Below are positions 8,770 through 17,808 of a stretch of DNA of 64,000 nt, in pieces. This stretch comes from Alloalcanivorax profundimaris. GTDB taxonomy: Bacteria > Pseudomonadota > Gammaproteobacteria > Pseudomonadales > Alcanivoracaceae. The notes under the pieces were generated by a model. That model made no database searches, was not told where the DNA came from, and worked only from the letters and a program-made list of their open reading frames with translations. A program made the position numbers and the translations under genes. Location of the stretch: assembly GCF_015265435.1 (NCBI RefSeq), contig NZ_JABJWH010000005.1:248001-312000 (forward strand), written 5' to 3'. Position 1 is the first letter of the stretch. Every line of letters begins with the position of its first letter.

Positions 8770-9378
8770 ATGACCGACATAACCCCGCTGCGCGACTTCC
8801 TGCCTTGCCCGACGCCGGACGCCTGGATCCGCTGGGCGCTGGCGCACCCGGATATCCTGCTGATTGATCACGCCCACTGCGAGAAGAAGGCCGCGTCCAC
8901 GGCCCTGAACCTGATGTTCCGCTACGTGGACCGCCCGGAATTGCTGGATAACCTGAGCCAGCTGGCCCGGGAGGAGCTGCTGCATTTCGAGCAGGTGGTG
9001 GGCATGATGCGCGAGCGCGGGGTCACCTACGATCACCTGTCGCCGTCCCGCTACGCCCAGGGCCTGCGCCGTCACGCGCGCACCTCGGAACCGGGCCGGC
9101 TGGTGGACACCCTGATCATCGGCGCCCTGATCGAGGCGCGCTCCTGCGAACGATTCGCCGCCCTGGCGCCCCACGTGGACGCGGAACTGGGCCGCTATTA
9201 CCGCTATTTATTGAAGAGTGAGTCGCGCCACTTCGAGGATTACCTGCGCCTGGCCCGCCTCTACGCGGACGGCCCCATCGACGACCGCCTGGCGTTTTTC
9301 AAGGACAAGGAGCGGGCGCTGATCGAGGAACCGGACGACACCTTTCGCTTCCACTCAGGCACGCCGGGAAGCAGTTGA
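8770..9378 (+). CDS. miaE: tRNA-(ms2io6A37) hydroxylase MiaE
   Basis: A 202-residue ferritin-like diiron monooxygenase that hydroxylates the isopentenyl group of ms2i6A at tRNA position 37. Di-iron ligand motifs are visible as EELLHFE and ESRHFEDY, and the N-terminal segment WALAHPDILLIDHAHCEKKAA is typical. The ATG at 8770 follows GAGG at 8761-8764; a GTG at 8764 overlaps that site and was rejected. The TGA stop lies inside the first unit of the heptad array described at 9374. Convergent with lpxH. Confidence 0.92.
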   Translation: MTDITPLRDFLPCPTPDAWIRWALAHPDILLIDHAHCEKKAASTALNLMFRYVDRPELLDNLSQLAREELLHFEQVVGMMRERGVTYDHLSPSRYAQGLRRHARTSEPGRLVDTLIIGALIEARSCERFAALAPHVDAELGRYYRYLLKSESRHFEDYLRLARLYADGPIDDRLAFFKDKERALIEEPDDTFRFHSGTPGSS

Positions 9379-9534
9379 TAGTTGACAGTGGACAGTTGAC
9401 AGTTAAAAGCCAAACAGAGCGCTTGCGGATCGGTGGGGCGGGAGTCGCTGGTTCGCCATGAACGCGGGCGCGGTGGCGGAATATACCTCAACGCCTTCCC
9501 GCGCACTGTCAACTATCAACTGTCCACTATCAAC
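9374..9534. repeat. inverted pair of GTTGAYA-type heptad arrays
   Basis: The left array has four contiguous heptads at 9374-9401: GTTGATA, GTTGACA, GTGGACA, GTTGACA, followed by a decayed GTTAAAA. The right array at 9507-9534 has the same motif inverted: TGTCAAC, TATCAAC, TGTCCAC, TATCAAC. The whole can fold into a large hairpin with a 105-base centre. The outer units overlap the stop codons of miaE (9376-9378) and lpxH (9530-9532). It probably also serves as a bidirectional terminator; a MITE-like origin is possible. Confidence 0.8.
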
Positions 9535-10261
9535 TGATATCCCAGCTTTCCAGGCGCAGGCCGTCGGCGTCGGCGACGATCCACCAGCCCTGGGCGCCCC
9601 AGTCGCCGAGCACCCAGCGGCGGCCGCTGGCGCCGTCGCCCAGGTCCACGTCGTGCACCGCCGGGCGGTGGGTGTGGCCGTGGATCAGTTCGCGCACGCC
9701 GGCCTCGTTCATCACCCGTGTCACCTCGGAGGGCGTCACGTCCATGATGTTCTCGGCCTTGTTGGCATTGTTGCTCTGGCTCTGCATGCGCATGCCCTGG
9801 GCCAGGGCGCGGCGCTCCTCCAGGGGCTTGGCGAGCATCATTTGCTGCCATTGGGGGTTGCGGGCCATGGCGCGGAACTGCTGGTAGGCCTGATCCTCGG
9901 TGCACAGGCTGTCGCCGTGCATGAGCAGGGCCCGGGTGCCGTGCAGGTCCACCACCGTGCCCTCGTCGAGCAGGGTGCCGCCGCAGTCGGCGGCGAACCG
10001 ATCGCCGAGCAGGAAGTCCCGGTTGCCGTGCATGAAGAACAGCTCCGAGCCGGCGTCGGCGAAGGCGCGGAAGGCGGCGATGGCCTGGCGGTTGAAGGCG
10101 CTGTCGTCGTCATCGCCGATCCAGGCCTCGAACAGATCGCCGAGCACGTAAAGGCGCTCGGCGCGGCCGGCCTGGTCGGCCAGCAGGCGTTCCAGTTCCG
10201 CCAGGTGGGCGGGGCGTTCCGGGTCCAGGTGCAGGTCGGAGATCAGCAGGCTGTAGCTCAT
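9530..10261 (-). CDS. lpxH: UDP-2,3-diacylglucosamine diphosphatase LpxH
   Basis: A 243-residue calcineurin-like metallophosphoesterase that cleaves UDP-2,3-diacylglucosamine to lipid X in lipid A synthesis, at the inner face of the cytoplasmic membrane. Metal-binding motifs are in order: DLHL (9-12), [11 protein letters not shown] (41-51), GNRD (79-82), HGDS (115-118) and HGHTHRP (194-200). The start codon overlaps the ppiA stop (ATGA), so the two are coupled. The last codons and stop lie in the right heptad array. Confidence 0.95.
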   Translation of the reverse strand: MSYSLLISDLHLDPERPAHLAELERLLADQAGRAERLYVLGDLFEAWIGDDDDSAFNRQAIAAFRAFADAGSELFFMHGNRDFLLGDRFAADCGGTLLDEGTVVDLHGTRALLMHGDSLCTEDQAYQQFRAMARNPQWQQMMLAKPLEERRALAQGMRMQSQSNNANKAENIMDVTPSEVTRVMNEAGVRELIHGHTHRPAVHDVDLGDGASGRRWVLGDWGAQGWWIVADADGLRLESWDIS

Positions 10262-10893
10262 TGCTCGGCGCTGTCGTCTTGCTGGGCGTTGGCGTCGTCG
10301 CCGCCGGTATCCAGGCGGCGGGCTTTCTCGATCACCACCGGCGTGCGCGGCACGTCCCGGACCCGGGGGCCGCCGTCGATGCGGCCGCTGCCGGTGGGCA
10401 CCGTGGAGATGCGCTCCACCGTGTCCATGCCGTCCACCACCTTGCCGAACACGGCGTAACCCCAGCCCCGGGGCGTTTTGCCGGTGTGGTCCAGGCTGCG
10501 GTTGCGGACCAGGTTGATGAAGAACTGGGCGGTGGCGGAATGCGGGTCGCCGGTGCGCGCCATGGCGATGGTGCCGCGCTCGTTGCGCAGGCCGCTGTCC
10601 GCTTCGTTGCGGATCGGCGCCCGGGTGTCCTTCTGCTTGAGGTCGGCGTCGAAGCCGCCGCCCTGGATCATGAAGCCGTTGATCACCCGGTGGAACACGG
10701 TGCCTTCATAGAAGCCGTCGTCCACGTAGCGCAGGAAATTGGCCACCGTGTCCGGCGCCGCCTTCGGGTACAGCTCCAGGACGATGTCGCCCTGGCTGGT
10801 GGTCAGCTCGACACGCGGGTTGGCGGCCAACGCCAGGGCCGGGAGCAGCAGCAGGGCGGCGAGCACGGCGCGGGCGGTGATTGCCCGGCTCAT
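10258..10893 (-). CDS. ppiA: periplasmic peptidyl-prolyl isomerase (cyclophilin)
   Basis: A 211-residue cyclophilin with a cleavable signal peptide (hydrophobic run ending ALALAA, cleavage before NPRVEL). The core carries the cyclophilin signature [15 protein letters not shown], the active-site FHR and the SATAQFFIN block. Proline isomerisation of exported proteins is the expected role. A C-terminal tail of about 25 residues is charged and Asp/Gln-rich, beyond the usual domain. Its ATG overlaps the ppiB stop and its stop overlaps the lpxH start, so ppiB-ppiA-lpxH is one operon with stop-start overlaps throughout. Confidence 0.9.
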   Translation of the reverse strand: MSRAITARAVLAALLLLPALALAANPRVELTTSQGDIVLELYPKAAPDTVANFLRYVDDGFYEGTVFHRVINGFMIQGGGFDADLKQKDTRAPIRNEADSGLRNERGTIAMARTGDPHSATAQFFINLVRNRSLDHTGKTPRGWGYAVFGKVVDGMDTVERISTVPTGSGRIDGGPRVRDVPRTPVVIEKARRLDTGGDDANAQQDDSAEQ

Positions 10894-11387
10894 TCCTCGA
10901 TCACCTCGGCGGATTCGATCAGCACGTCCTCGCGGGGCACGTCCTGGTGGAAGCCCTTGTTGCCGGTGTCCACGGCCTTGATGCGGTTGACCGTTTCCAT
11001 GCCTTCGATCACCTTGCCAAACGCCGCGTAACCCCAGCCGTCCGGGGAGCGGGCCTGGTCCAGGAAGTGGTTGTCGGCCACGTTGATGAAGAACTGGGCG
11101 GTGGCGGAGTGCGGGTCGCTGGTGCGCGCCATGGCGATGGTGCCCATCTCGTTGGAGAGCCCGTTGCCGGCTTCGTTCTCGATCGGCGCGCGGGTGGGCT
11201 TCTGGCTCATGTCCGGGGTGAAACCGCCGCCCTGGATCATGAAATTGCTGATCACGCGGTGGAACACGGTGCCGTCGTAATGGCCGTCCTTGACGTACTG
11301 AATGAAGTTCTCGGTGGTGGCCGGGGCGCGCTCGGCGTCCAGTTCCAGCAGGATCTTTCCGTAGGTGGTGGTCAACAGCACTTTCAT
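10890..11387 (-). CDS. ppiB: cytoplasmic peptidyl-prolyl isomerase B (cyclophilin)
   Basis: A 165-residue cyclophilin without a signal peptide, which places it in the cytoplasm. It has [28 protein letters not shown] and [10 protein letters not shown], and is close to its paralogue just downstream, suggesting a tandem duplication followed by signal-peptide gain or loss. The ATG at 11387 has GGAG a few bases upstream; the frame extends 43 codons further but that extension lacks a cyclophilin match and would overrun the promoter region. It is divergent from glnS. Confidence 0.94.
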   Translation of the reverse strand: MKVLLTTTYGKILLELDAERAPATTENFIQYVKDGHYDGTVFHRVISNFMIQGGGFTPDMSQKPTRAPIENEAGNGLSNEMGTIAMARTSDPHSATAQFFINVADNHFLDQARSPDGWGYAAFGKVIEGMETVNRIKAVDTGNKGFHQDVPREDVLIESAEVIEE

Positions 11388-11411
11388 GGGGTCTCCGGGT
11401 CCTGGGAGTCT

Positions 11412-11439
11412 TTGACTGTAGGGGGGCGCACTGTACACT
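11412..11439 (+). promoter_or_regulatory. glnS promoter
   Basis: TTGACT (11412-11417) and TACACT (11434-11439) are separated by 16 bases, a good sigma-70 pair. The start site would fall near 11446, giving a leader of about 27 bases before the glnS ATG. Confidence 0.7.
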
Positions 11440-11472
11440 AGCGCACCCCGTATTTCAGCCGCAGGCGGCTCA

Positions 11473-13155
11473 ATGAGTGAAGCAAAAGCGCCCAGCAATT
11501 TTATCAGACAGATCATCGATCGTGACCTGGCCGAAGGAAAAAACGATGGCCGGGTAGTGACCCGGTTCCCGCCGGAGCCGAACGGTTATTTGCATATCGG
11601 TCACGCCAAGTCCATCTGCCTGAATTTCGGCGTCGCCGAAAGCTACGGCGGCGCCTGCCATCTGCGCTTCGACGACACCAACCCGGAGAAGGAAGAGGAC
11701 GAGTACATCCAGTCCATCCAGCGGGACGTGGAATGGCTGGGCTTCGAATGGGCCGGGCCAGTGCGCTTCGCCAGCGGCTATTTCGACCAGCTCCATGACT
11801 ACGCCGTGCAGCTGATCGAGAAGGGCCTGGCCTACGTGGACACCCAGTCCCCGGAGAAAATCGCCGAAATGCGTGGCAATTTCACCACCCCGGGGCAGGA
11901 CAGCCCGTTCCGGGACCGCTCCGTGGAAGAGAACAAGGCGCTGTTCGCGAAGATGCGCGCCGGCGACTTCGACGAGGGCGAGGCGGTGCTGCGCGCGCGC
12001 ATCGACATGACCAGCCCCAACCTGACCCTGCGCGACCCGGTGCTCTACCGGATACGCAAAAAGGCGCATCACCAGACCGGTGACAAGTGGGTGATCTACC
12101 CGATGTACGACTTCACCCATCCGTTGTCGGACGCCATCGAGGGCATCACCCACAGCCTCTGCACCCTGGAGTTCGAGGAGCACCGCCCGCTCTACGACTG
12201 GCTGATCGAGCACCTGGACGTGCCCGCCGAGCCGCGCCAGTACGAGTTCGCGCGCCTCAACCTGAACTTCACCGTGACCAGCAAGCGGCGCCTCAAGCTG
12301 CTGGTGGACGAAGGCCACGTGGACGGCTGGGACGATCCGCGCATGCCCACCCTCAGCGGCCTGCGCCGGCGCGGCTACACGCCGGCGTCGATCCGCAATT
12401 TCTGCGACAACCTGGGCGTCAGCCGGGCGGACTCGGTGATCGACATGAGCCTGCTGGAGGAGGCGGTGCGCGACGACCTGAACCAGAACGCGCCGCGCGC
12501 CTTCTGCGTGCTCAAGCCCCTCAAGCTGGTGATCGAGAACTGGCCCGAGGACCAGGAGGAATGGCTGCGGGCGCCGCTGCATCCGCAGAACGAGGCCATG
12601 GGCAGCCGCGAGATGCCGCTCACCCGGGAGGTGTACATCGACCGGGAGGATTTCCGCGAGGAGGCCAACAAGAAGTACAAGCGCCTGGTGCTCGGCGACC
12701 GGGTGCGGCTGCGCTACGGCTACGTGGTGCGCGCCGAATCCGTGGTCCGCGACGACGCCGGCGAGATCGTCGAGGTGCGCTGCAGCTACGACCCGGACAC
12801 CCTGGGCAAGAACCCCCAGAACGACGAAGGGCAGGGCAAGATGCGCGGCGTGATCCACTGGGTCAGCGCCCGTCACGGACTGCCGTGCCGGGTGCGGCTC
12901 TACGACCGCCTGTTCGACGTGGCCAACCCGGCCCGGGTGGCGGAGGGGGAATCCTTCCTTGATCACCTCAACCCGGATTCCCTGCGCGTGCTGGAAGGCT
13001 GCGTGGTGGAGCCGCGTCTGGACGGGGTGCCGGCGGAAACCCGCTACCAGTTCGAGCGCGAAGGCTACTTCTGCGTGGATCGGGACAGCGGCGCGGACGG
13101 TCTGGTGTTCAACCGCACCGTGGGCCTGCGGGAATCTTGGCCCCGGGAAGCCTGA
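11473..13155 (+). CDS. glnS: glutamine--tRNA ligase
   Basis: A 560-residue class I aminoacyl-tRNA synthetase that charges tRNA-Gln with glutamine in the cytoplasm. The ATP-binding HIGH motif is at residues 41-44 ([12 protein letters not shown]) and the KMSKS-equivalent is VTSKR at 268-272. The DDTNPEKE block is typical of GlnRS. Length and ends match the family, and the C-terminal anticodon-binding beta-barrels are intact (ending [15 protein letters not shown]). Its 3' end overlaps the predicted start of the efflux gene that follows. Confidence 0.97.
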   Translation: MSEAKAPSNFIRQIIDRDLAEGKNDGRVVTRFPPEPNGYLHIGHAKSICLNFGVAESYGGACHLRFDDTNPEKEEDEYIQSIQRDVEWLGFEWAGPVRFASGYFDQLHDYAVQLIEKGLAYVDTQSPEKIAEMRGNFTTPGQDSPFRDRSVEENKALFAKMRAGDFDEGEAVLRARIDMTSPNLTLRDPVLYRIRKKAHHQTGDKWVIYPMYDFTHPLSDAIEGITHSLCTLEFEEHRPLYDWLIEHLDVPAEPRQYEFARLNLNFTVTSKRRLKLLVDEGHVDGWDDPRMPTLSGLRRRGYTPASIRNFCDNLGVSRADSVIDMSLLEEAVRDDLNQNAPRAFCVLKPLKLVIENWPEDQEEWLRAPLHPQNEAMGSREMPLTREVYIDREDFREEANKKYKRLVLGDRVRLRYGYVVRAESVVRDDAGEIVEVRCSYDPDTLGKNPQNDEGQGKMRGVIHWVSARHGLPCRVRLYDRLFDVANPARVAEGESFLDHLNPDSLRVLEGCVVEPRLDGVPAETRYQFEREGYFCVDRDSGADGLVFNRTVGLRESWPREA

Positions 13156-15242
13156 TCCCCGCCTTCCTCCGCCAGGCCGGAGCGCGGGAGTGGCAGTTCA
13201 GCCTGCGCACTTTCGCCGCCGGCATGACGGCGCTGTACATCGCCCTGTCCCTGGGGCTGGATGAACCCAAATGGTCCCTGATGACGGTCTATATCGTCGC
13301 CCAGCCCCTGGGCGGCATGGCCGTGGCCAAGGGGCTTTATCGCTTGCTCGGGACTCTGGGTGGGGCCCTGGTGGCGGTGGGCCTGGTGGCCTGGCTCAAT
13401 CCCCAGCCGACCCTGTTCTTCGTGGTGCTGGTGTTGTGGCTGGGCCTGTGCACCTTCTGCGCCAGCCTGCTGCGCAACTTCCGTTCCTACGCCTTCGTGC
13501 TGGCCGGTTACAGCGCCCTGATCGTGGGCGTGCCGGCGGTGCTGGCCCCGGATCAGACCTTCAGCCTGGCGGTGGCCCGGGTCACCGAGATCGGCCTGGG
13601 CATTCTCTGCGTGACCCTGTTCAGCCTGCTGGTGTGGCCGCGCCCGGCGGCGGACGCCTACCGGCTGCGCAGCCGTGAGCAGTTGATCGGCCTGATCCGG
13701 CTGGTGGCGGACACCGCCGGCGGCCGTGTTACCCGCGACCGGCTTCGCGAGCAGCGCCAGGCGCTGATCACCACCGGCATGGCCCTGGAGAACCTGCGCG
13801 AGCACGCCCTGTTCGATTCCGCCCGGTTGCGCCGCCGGGCCGGGCTGTGCCGCCGCCTGGGCCACGAAATGCTGGCGATGATTTCCTCGGTGGGGCCGCT
13901 GCACGCCTTTGTCAGCCGGGACGCGCCGCGCCACTCGGAGCCCCGGGTGGCGGCGCTGCTCGACGACATCGCGGCCCTCGATCCGGAGGCGCCGCCGGAG
14001 CAATTGCGCGACACCCTGTCGGCGCTGTACACCCGGGCGCGGGCCCTGGCCCGGGAAATGCGCGCCGACGACTTCGGCGACAACGAGGCCCGCTTCTACG
14101 CCTTGCAGCTGGCCCTGGAGCACAGCGCCGAGCTGTGCGACCGGCTGCGCTCCAGCGTGGCGCTGTTCGCCATGCTCACCGAGCGGGCGCCCCTGGTGCA
14201 CTGGCGCGGCGGCAGCTCGCGGCCGCACCTGGACCCGGGCCGCGCCTGGCGCAACGGGGTGCGCGCCGCTCTGGCCCTGGGCGCGGCCCTGGCGTTCTGG
14301 TTCTGGACCGCCGCGCCCCAGGGGCCCGGCGTGGCGATCCAGGTGGGCGTGGTGTGCGCGCTGTTCTCCACCCGGGACAATCCGCTGGCGGCGGTCACCG
14401 GTTTCATCAAGGGCGCCTCCCTGGCGGCGCTGCTGGCGGTGCTTTACCGGCTGGTGTTGCTGCCGGGCAGCGATGGCTTCGCCGAGCTGGCCGCCTGGCT
14501 GGCGCCGGTTTACCTGCTTGCCGGGCTGGCCATGGCGCGGCCGGCCACGGTGGCCATCGGCACCGCCACCTGTATTTTCTTCCCGTTGCTGCTGGACCTG
14601 TCGCCACGTCAGGACTTCAGCGCCTTGCCCCTGTTCAATGAGATGCTGGCCCTGGGCCTGGGAATGACCGTGGCGGTGCTGGCGTTTCTGTTGGTGTGGC
14701 CCGGCGATAGCCCGGAACAGGCCCGTCAGCGGCTGTGCCGGGATCTGTGCCGGACCCTGGGGCGCTGGCCGATCCGCCGGCGCTGGCCGCGCCACCAGTT
14801 GGAGCGGCGCCTGTACGACCGCATCGGCCAGCTGCTGCCCCGGCTCGATCCGGAGGACCCCCGCGACGGCGACCTGTTGCGCGGCGCGCTGGCGGCGGTG
14901 ACCCTGGGGCTTGGCCTTTTGTACCTGAACATGCTGTGCCGGCGCGGCCTGCCGGCGGCGGAGCGGCTCGCCATCACCCGGCTGATCCGCGACACCCAGC
15001 GTGCCCTGCGCGACGGTGACGAGGACCGCTGGCTGGCGCTCACCGGCCAGGCGGACACCGTGCTGCGCCGCTGCCAGCGCGCCTATGATCCGGCGCTGCC
15101 CGGCGGCGAGCGGCGCCGGCTGGTGCGGGCGGTGGTGCGGTTGCGCCTGCAGATCAATATCATCCGGCGGTACGCCGGCTTTTTCCTGGCCGGTTCCGCG
15201 GACCGCCCCTGGCGGGGCCTGAGGGACGTCGATGCTGCATGA
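13137..15242 (+). CDS. FUSC-family transporter, AaeB-like inner-membrane subunit
   Basis: A protein of about 701 residues with two blocks of membrane helices (N-terminal from about residue 20 to 165 and a second after residue 370) separated and followed by long soluble helical regions. This is the fusaric-acid-resistance/AaeB layout, which exports aromatic acids. Recognisable pieces are [38 protein letters not shown] and the repeat-like [17 protein letters not shown]. The only start that keeps the first helix is a TTG at 13137, 19 bases inside glnS; the start is therefore uncertain. It overlaps the DUF1656 gene downstream, and with the HlyD-type protein forms a three-gene efflux operon. Confidence 0.85.
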   Translation: MAPGSLIPAFLRQAGAREWQFSLRTFAAGMTALYIALSLGLDEPKWSLMTVYIVAQPLGGMAVAKGLYRLLGTLGGALVAVGLVAWLNPQPTLFFVVLVLWLGLCTFCASLLRNFRSYAFVLAGYSALIVGVPAVLAPDQTFSLAVARVTEIGLGILCVTLFSLLVWPRPAADAYRLRSREQLIGLIRLVADTAGGRVTRDRLREQRQALITTGMALENLREHALFDSARLRRRAGLCRRLGHEMLAMISSVGPLHAFVSRDAPRHSEPRVAALLDDIAALDPEAPPEQLRDTLSALYTRARALAREMRADDFGDNEARFYALQLALEHSAELCDRLRSSVALFAMLTERAPLVHWRGGSSRPHLDPGRAWRNGVRAALALGAALAFWFWTAAPQGPGVAIQVGVVCALFSTRDNPLAAVTGFIKGASLAALLAVLYRLVLLPGSDGFAELAAWLAPVYLLAGLAMARPATVAIGTATCIFFPLLLDLSPRQDFSALPLFNEMLALGLGMTVAVLAFLLVWPGDSPEQARQRLCRDLCRTLGRWPIRRRWPRHQLERRLYDRIGQLLPRLDPEDPRDGDLLRGALAAVTLGLGLLYLNMLCRRGLPAAERLAITRLIRDTQRALRDGDEDRWLALTGQADTVLRRCQRAYDPALPGGERRRLVRAVVRLRLQINIIRRYAGFFLAGSADRPWRGLRDVDAA

Positions 15243-15435
15243 AATCGATCTCGGCGGCGTGCTGCTGCCGCCGCTGATGCCGGTGCTGCTGGTGGCGCTG
15301 CTGCTGTTCTGGCCGCTCAACCGGCTGATCAGCCGCTACGACGGCTACCGGTTCGCCTGGCACCCGGCGCTGGCCGGGCTGTGCCTGTACATAATGTTGT
15401 GCGCCCTGTCGCTGGCGCTGTTTCTGGTGGTATGA
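15232..15435 (+). CDS. DUF1656 (AaeX-like) small membrane protein
   Basis: A 67-residue protein with two membrane helices and the DUF1656 pattern: [17 protein letters not shown] at the N-terminus, RYDGYRFAWHPAL in the middle, then a second helix. This family is nearly always found between AaeB-like and AaeA-like genes; its exact role is unknown. The ATG at 15232 overlaps the end of the upstream transporter gene by 11 bases. The next gene starts 18 bases after its stop. Confidence 0.88.
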   Translation: MLHEIDLGGVLLPPLMPVLLVALLLFWPLNRLISRYDGYRFAWHPALAGLCLYIMLCALSLALFLVV

Positions 15436-15453
15436 CACGAGGGAAAACCAACC

Positions 15454-16323
15454 ATGGCTGAACGCCGCGCCGCCCGCTGGCGGCCGATTCTGGTAACCGG
15501 AGCGCTGCTGGCCGCCGCCGCCGTGGCGGCCTGGTTCCTGTGGTTCCACTATGTGCATCAGCTGTGGACCCGGGATGCCCGGGTGCGCGCGGCGGTGATC
15601 CAGGTGGCCCCGGACGTGTCCGGCCGCATCACCGCCATGACGGCGGCGGACAACAGCCGGGTGGCGCCCGGCGACGCCCTGTTCGCGGTGGACCCGGAGC
15701 GTTACCGGCTGGCGGTGGAGCGCGCCGGGGCGGAGCTGGAGCACCGCCGTCAGGAACTGACCCTGCGCGATGACGAGGCGGCCCGGCGCAAGCGCCTGGG
15801 CAGGGCGGTGTCCTCCGAGGAGCGGGAATCCGCCACCCGGCTGGCGGAAGTGGCACGGGCGGACCTGCACGCCGCCCAGGCGGCGCTCAAGGAGGCCCGG
15901 CTGGACCTGGAACGGGCCCGGGTGAGCGCGCCGGCGGGCGGGTTCGTCACCCATTTGCTGGCCCATCAGGGCGACTATGCCCGGGCCGGGGAGCCGGTGC
16001 TGACCCTGGTGGACGGTGACTCGTTCTGGGTGGAGGCGTATTTCCGGGAAACCCAGGTGCATCGCCTGGCGGTCGGCGACCGCGCCCGGGTGCGGCTGCT
16101 GGGCGCGGACCGGGTGCTGGAGGGCAGGGTGGCCGGCATCGCCCGGGGCATCGCCAACCCCAACGCCACCGCCGGCGCTGATCAGGGGCTGCCGCCGGTG
16201 TCGCCGACGTTCGAGTGGGTGCGCCTGGCCCAGCGCATTCCGGTGCGCATCGAGCTTGGCGAGGTGCCGGGGGATCTGACGCTGGTGGCCGGTATGACCG
16301 CCAGCGTCTCGATCGGGCGGTAG
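15454..16323 (+). CDS. HlyD/AaeA-type membrane-fusion protein
   Basis: A 289-residue periplasmic adaptor. It has an N-terminal anchor (about residues 12-30), a lipoyl/barrel-sandwich half (VIQVAPDVSGRITAM), a helical hairpin of about 75 residues (from YRLAVERAGAELEHRR to EARLDLERARV), the second half (VSAPAGGFVTHLLAHQGDYARAGEPVL) and a beta-barrel. It should link the AaeB-like transporter to an outer-membrane channel. No channel gene is nearby, so one encoded elsewhere must serve. It is convergent with folD, whose stop lies 6 bases beyond. Confidence 0.9.
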   Translation: MAERRAARWRPILVTGALLAAAAVAAWFLWFHYVHQLWTRDARVRAAVIQVAPDVSGRITAMTAADNSRVAPGDALFAVDPERYRLAVERAGAELEHRRQELTLRDDEAARRKRLGRAVSSEERESATRLAEVARADLHAAQAALKEARLDLERARVSAPAGGFVTHLLAHQGDYARAGEPVLTLVDGDSFWVEAYFRETQVHRLAVGDRARVRLLGADRVLEGRVAGIARGIANPNATAGADQGLPPVSPTFEWVRLAQRIPVRIELGEVPGDLTLVAGMTASVSIGR

Positions 16324-16329
16324 GAACGG

Positions 16330-17175
16330 TCAGGCGAAGGCTTTTTCGCCGGCCTCCAGGGTCTGGAAGATCAGGGTGTTGATGGTCATCGGGCCGACGC
16401 CGCCGGGCACCGGGGTGTAGGCGGCCACCCGGTCGGTGAGCGGCGCCAGCTCGATGTCGCCGCATTTTTCCGGATGGAAGCCGGCGTCCACCACCACGGC
16501 GCCGTCCTTGATCCAGTCCGCCTTGATGAATTCCGGCCGGCCCACGGCGCCCACCACGATGTCCGCCTGGGCCACCAGGGCGGCCAGGTCGCGGGTGCGG
16601 CTGTGGCAAATGGTGACCGTGGCGTTGGCCTCCAGCAGCATCATCGCCATGGGCTTGCCGAGAATGGCGCTGCGGCCCACCACCACGGCATGCTTGCCTT
16701 CCAGGGGCACGTCATAGTGCTCCAGCAGGCGCATGATGCCCTTGGGCGTGGCGCAGCCATAGGCCTCCTCGCCCATGGCCATGCGGCCGAAACCCAGGCA
16801 GGTGACGCCGTCAACGTCCTTGTCCAGGCTGATGGCGTCGAAGCACAGCCGCTCGTCGATCTGCGCCGGCACGGGGTGCTGCAGCAGGATGCCGTGCACG
16901 TCCGGGTTGTTGTTGAGCTCGTCGATCCGCGCCAGCAGCTGGTCGGTGGTGGTGTCCTCCGGCAGTTCCACGGCCATGGAGTCCATGCCCACCCGGCGGC
17001 AGGCGTTGCCCTTCATCTTCACATAGGTGGCGGAGGCCGGGTCGGCGCCCACCAGGATGGTGGCGAGAATGGGGGTGCGGCCCCCGGCCTTGGCTTTCAA
17101 CGCCTCCACGCGGCCGCGCATTTCTTCCTCGAAATGCTGGGCCAGTGCCTTGCCATCCAGAATCTGCGCGCTCAT
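16330..17175 (-). CDS. folD: bifunctional methylenetetrahydrofolate dehydrogenase/cyclohydrolase
   Basis: A 281-residue cytoplasmic enzyme that interconverts 5,10-methylene-THF, 5,10-methenyl-THF and 10-formyl-THF. Conserved pieces are [13 protein letters not shown] (catalytic Lys in the YxxxK motif), [36 protein letters not shown] and the C-terminal [11 protein letters not shown]. The ATG at 17175 was chosen because the homologous N-terminus begins there; the frame continues upstream through the tRNA genes, which is not coding. It faces the tRNA cluster and is transcribed away from it. Confidence 0.96.
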   Translation of the reverse strand: MSAQILDGKALAQHFEEEMRGRVEALKAKAGGRTPILATILVGADPASATYVKMKGNACRRVGMDSMAVELPEDTTTDQLLARIDELNNNPDVHGILLQHPVPAQIDERLCFDAISLDKDVDGVTCLGFGRMAMGEEAYGCATPKGIMRLLEHYDVPLEGKHAVVVGRSAILGKPMAMMLLEANATVTICHSRTRDLAALVAQADIVVGAVGRPEFIKADWIKDGAVVVDAGFHPEKCGDIELAPLTDRVAAYTPVPGGVGPMTINTLIFQTLEAGEKAFA

Positions 17176-17351
17176 GGGTTCTCTCTGTCTGTCGGGGTGA
17201 AGGAAGGGGGCGGATTCTCGCATGGGCGCCCGGTCGGGGCAAAGCGGCGCCCGGCTGGCGAATATTCCAGCGAACGGTGCGTCCCGGGGCGGGGCGTCGT
17301 TGACGCTCCCGGGGGGCGCGGGTATTATGCCGCCTCGCTCGACCTGCTCCG

Positions 17352-17428
17352 CGGGGTGTAGCGCAGTCTGGTAGCGCGCCTGCTTTGGGAGCAGGATGTC
17401 GGGGGTTCGAATCCCTCCACCCCGACCA
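17352..17428 (+). tRNA. tRNA-Pro (UGG)
   Basis: A 77-base cloverleaf with acceptor CGGGGTG pairing with CACCCCG, encoded CCA at 17426-17428, and anticodon TGG at 17386-17388 in a seven-base loop closed by CCTGC/GCAGG. The GGTTCGAATCC T-arm is normal. First of three tRNAs in a row. Confidence 0.97.
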
Positions 17429-17457
17429 GCCGGCGAGATCGCGGTGGGATCGGTTAA

Positions 17458-17534
17458 GCGCCTGTAGCTCAACAGGATAGAGCAACGGCCTTCTAAGCCG
17501 TAGGTTGCAGGTTCGAGCCCTGCCAGGCGTGCCA
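17458..17534 (+). tRNA. tRNA-Arg (UCU)
   Basis: Acceptor GCGCCTG pairs with CAGGCGT (one G-U), encoded CCA is at 17532-17534, and the anticodon is TCT at 17492-17494. It reads AGA and AGG, which are rare codons in GC-rich genomes. It lies 29 bases after tRNA-Pro. Confidence 0.97.
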
Positions 17535-17571
17535 TCGGCGACCTGGCGAGGGTGGAAAATACGGTTTCAGT

Positions 17572-17648
17572 GGTGGCTGTAGCTCAGTTGGTAGAGCCCC
17601 GGATTGTGACTCCGGTGGTCGTGGGTTCAAATCCCATCAGCCACCCCA
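17572..17648 (+). tRNA. tRNA-His (GUG)
   Basis: Acceptor GTGGCTG pairs with CAGCCAC. The extra 5' G(-1) at 17572 faces the C discriminator at 17645, the hallmark of tRNA-His. Encoded CCA is at 17646-17648. Anticodon GTG is at 17606-17608. Confidence 0.97.
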
Positions 17649-17654
17649 ACATCG

Positions 17655-17684
17655 AAGCCTCCGGGTCGCCCCGGAGGCTTTTTT
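17655..17684 (+). terminator. terminator of the tRNA cluster
   Basis: AAGCCTCCGG (17655-17664) pairs with CCGGAGGCTT (17671-17680), followed by a T run. It ends the Pro-Arg-His tRNA transcript. Confidence 0.92.
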
Positions 17685-17704
17685 GTAGCGGCCGCCCCGG
17701 CCCG

Positions 17705-17733
17705 TAGGCAGGGGCGCCGGCATTGTCTATAAT
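17705..17733 (+). promoter_or_regulatory. probable tig promoter
   Basis: A perfect TATAAT at 17728-17733 has a weak -35 (TAGGCA at 17705-17710) 17 bases upstream. The start site would fall near 17740, leaving a leader of about 70 bases before the tig ATG. Confidence 0.6.
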
Positions 17734-17808
17734 TCCCGCCCTTTAAAGCATGGCCCCGACCCGGCAGGGTCGGCCGCTGGCCCCAAAAGTCTTTACAAAG
17801 AGGATGTT

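Noticed and set aside
9374-9534. CRISPR array
   Set aside because: Units are 7 bases and contiguous, with no spacers of regular length and no cas genes.
13065-15320. Long minus-strand open frame opposite the AaeB-like gene
   Set aside because: Antisense shadow rich in Gln, Arg and Pro without domains; the plus-strand transporter accounts for the region.
17176-17535. N-terminal extension of the FolD frame through the tRNA genes
   Set aside because: Homology begins at 17175, and the extension is the complement of tRNA genes.
17352-17648. Integration site for a mobile element in the tRNA cluster
   Set aside because: No integrase, no duplicated tRNA 3' end, and the flanking genes are in conserved core order.
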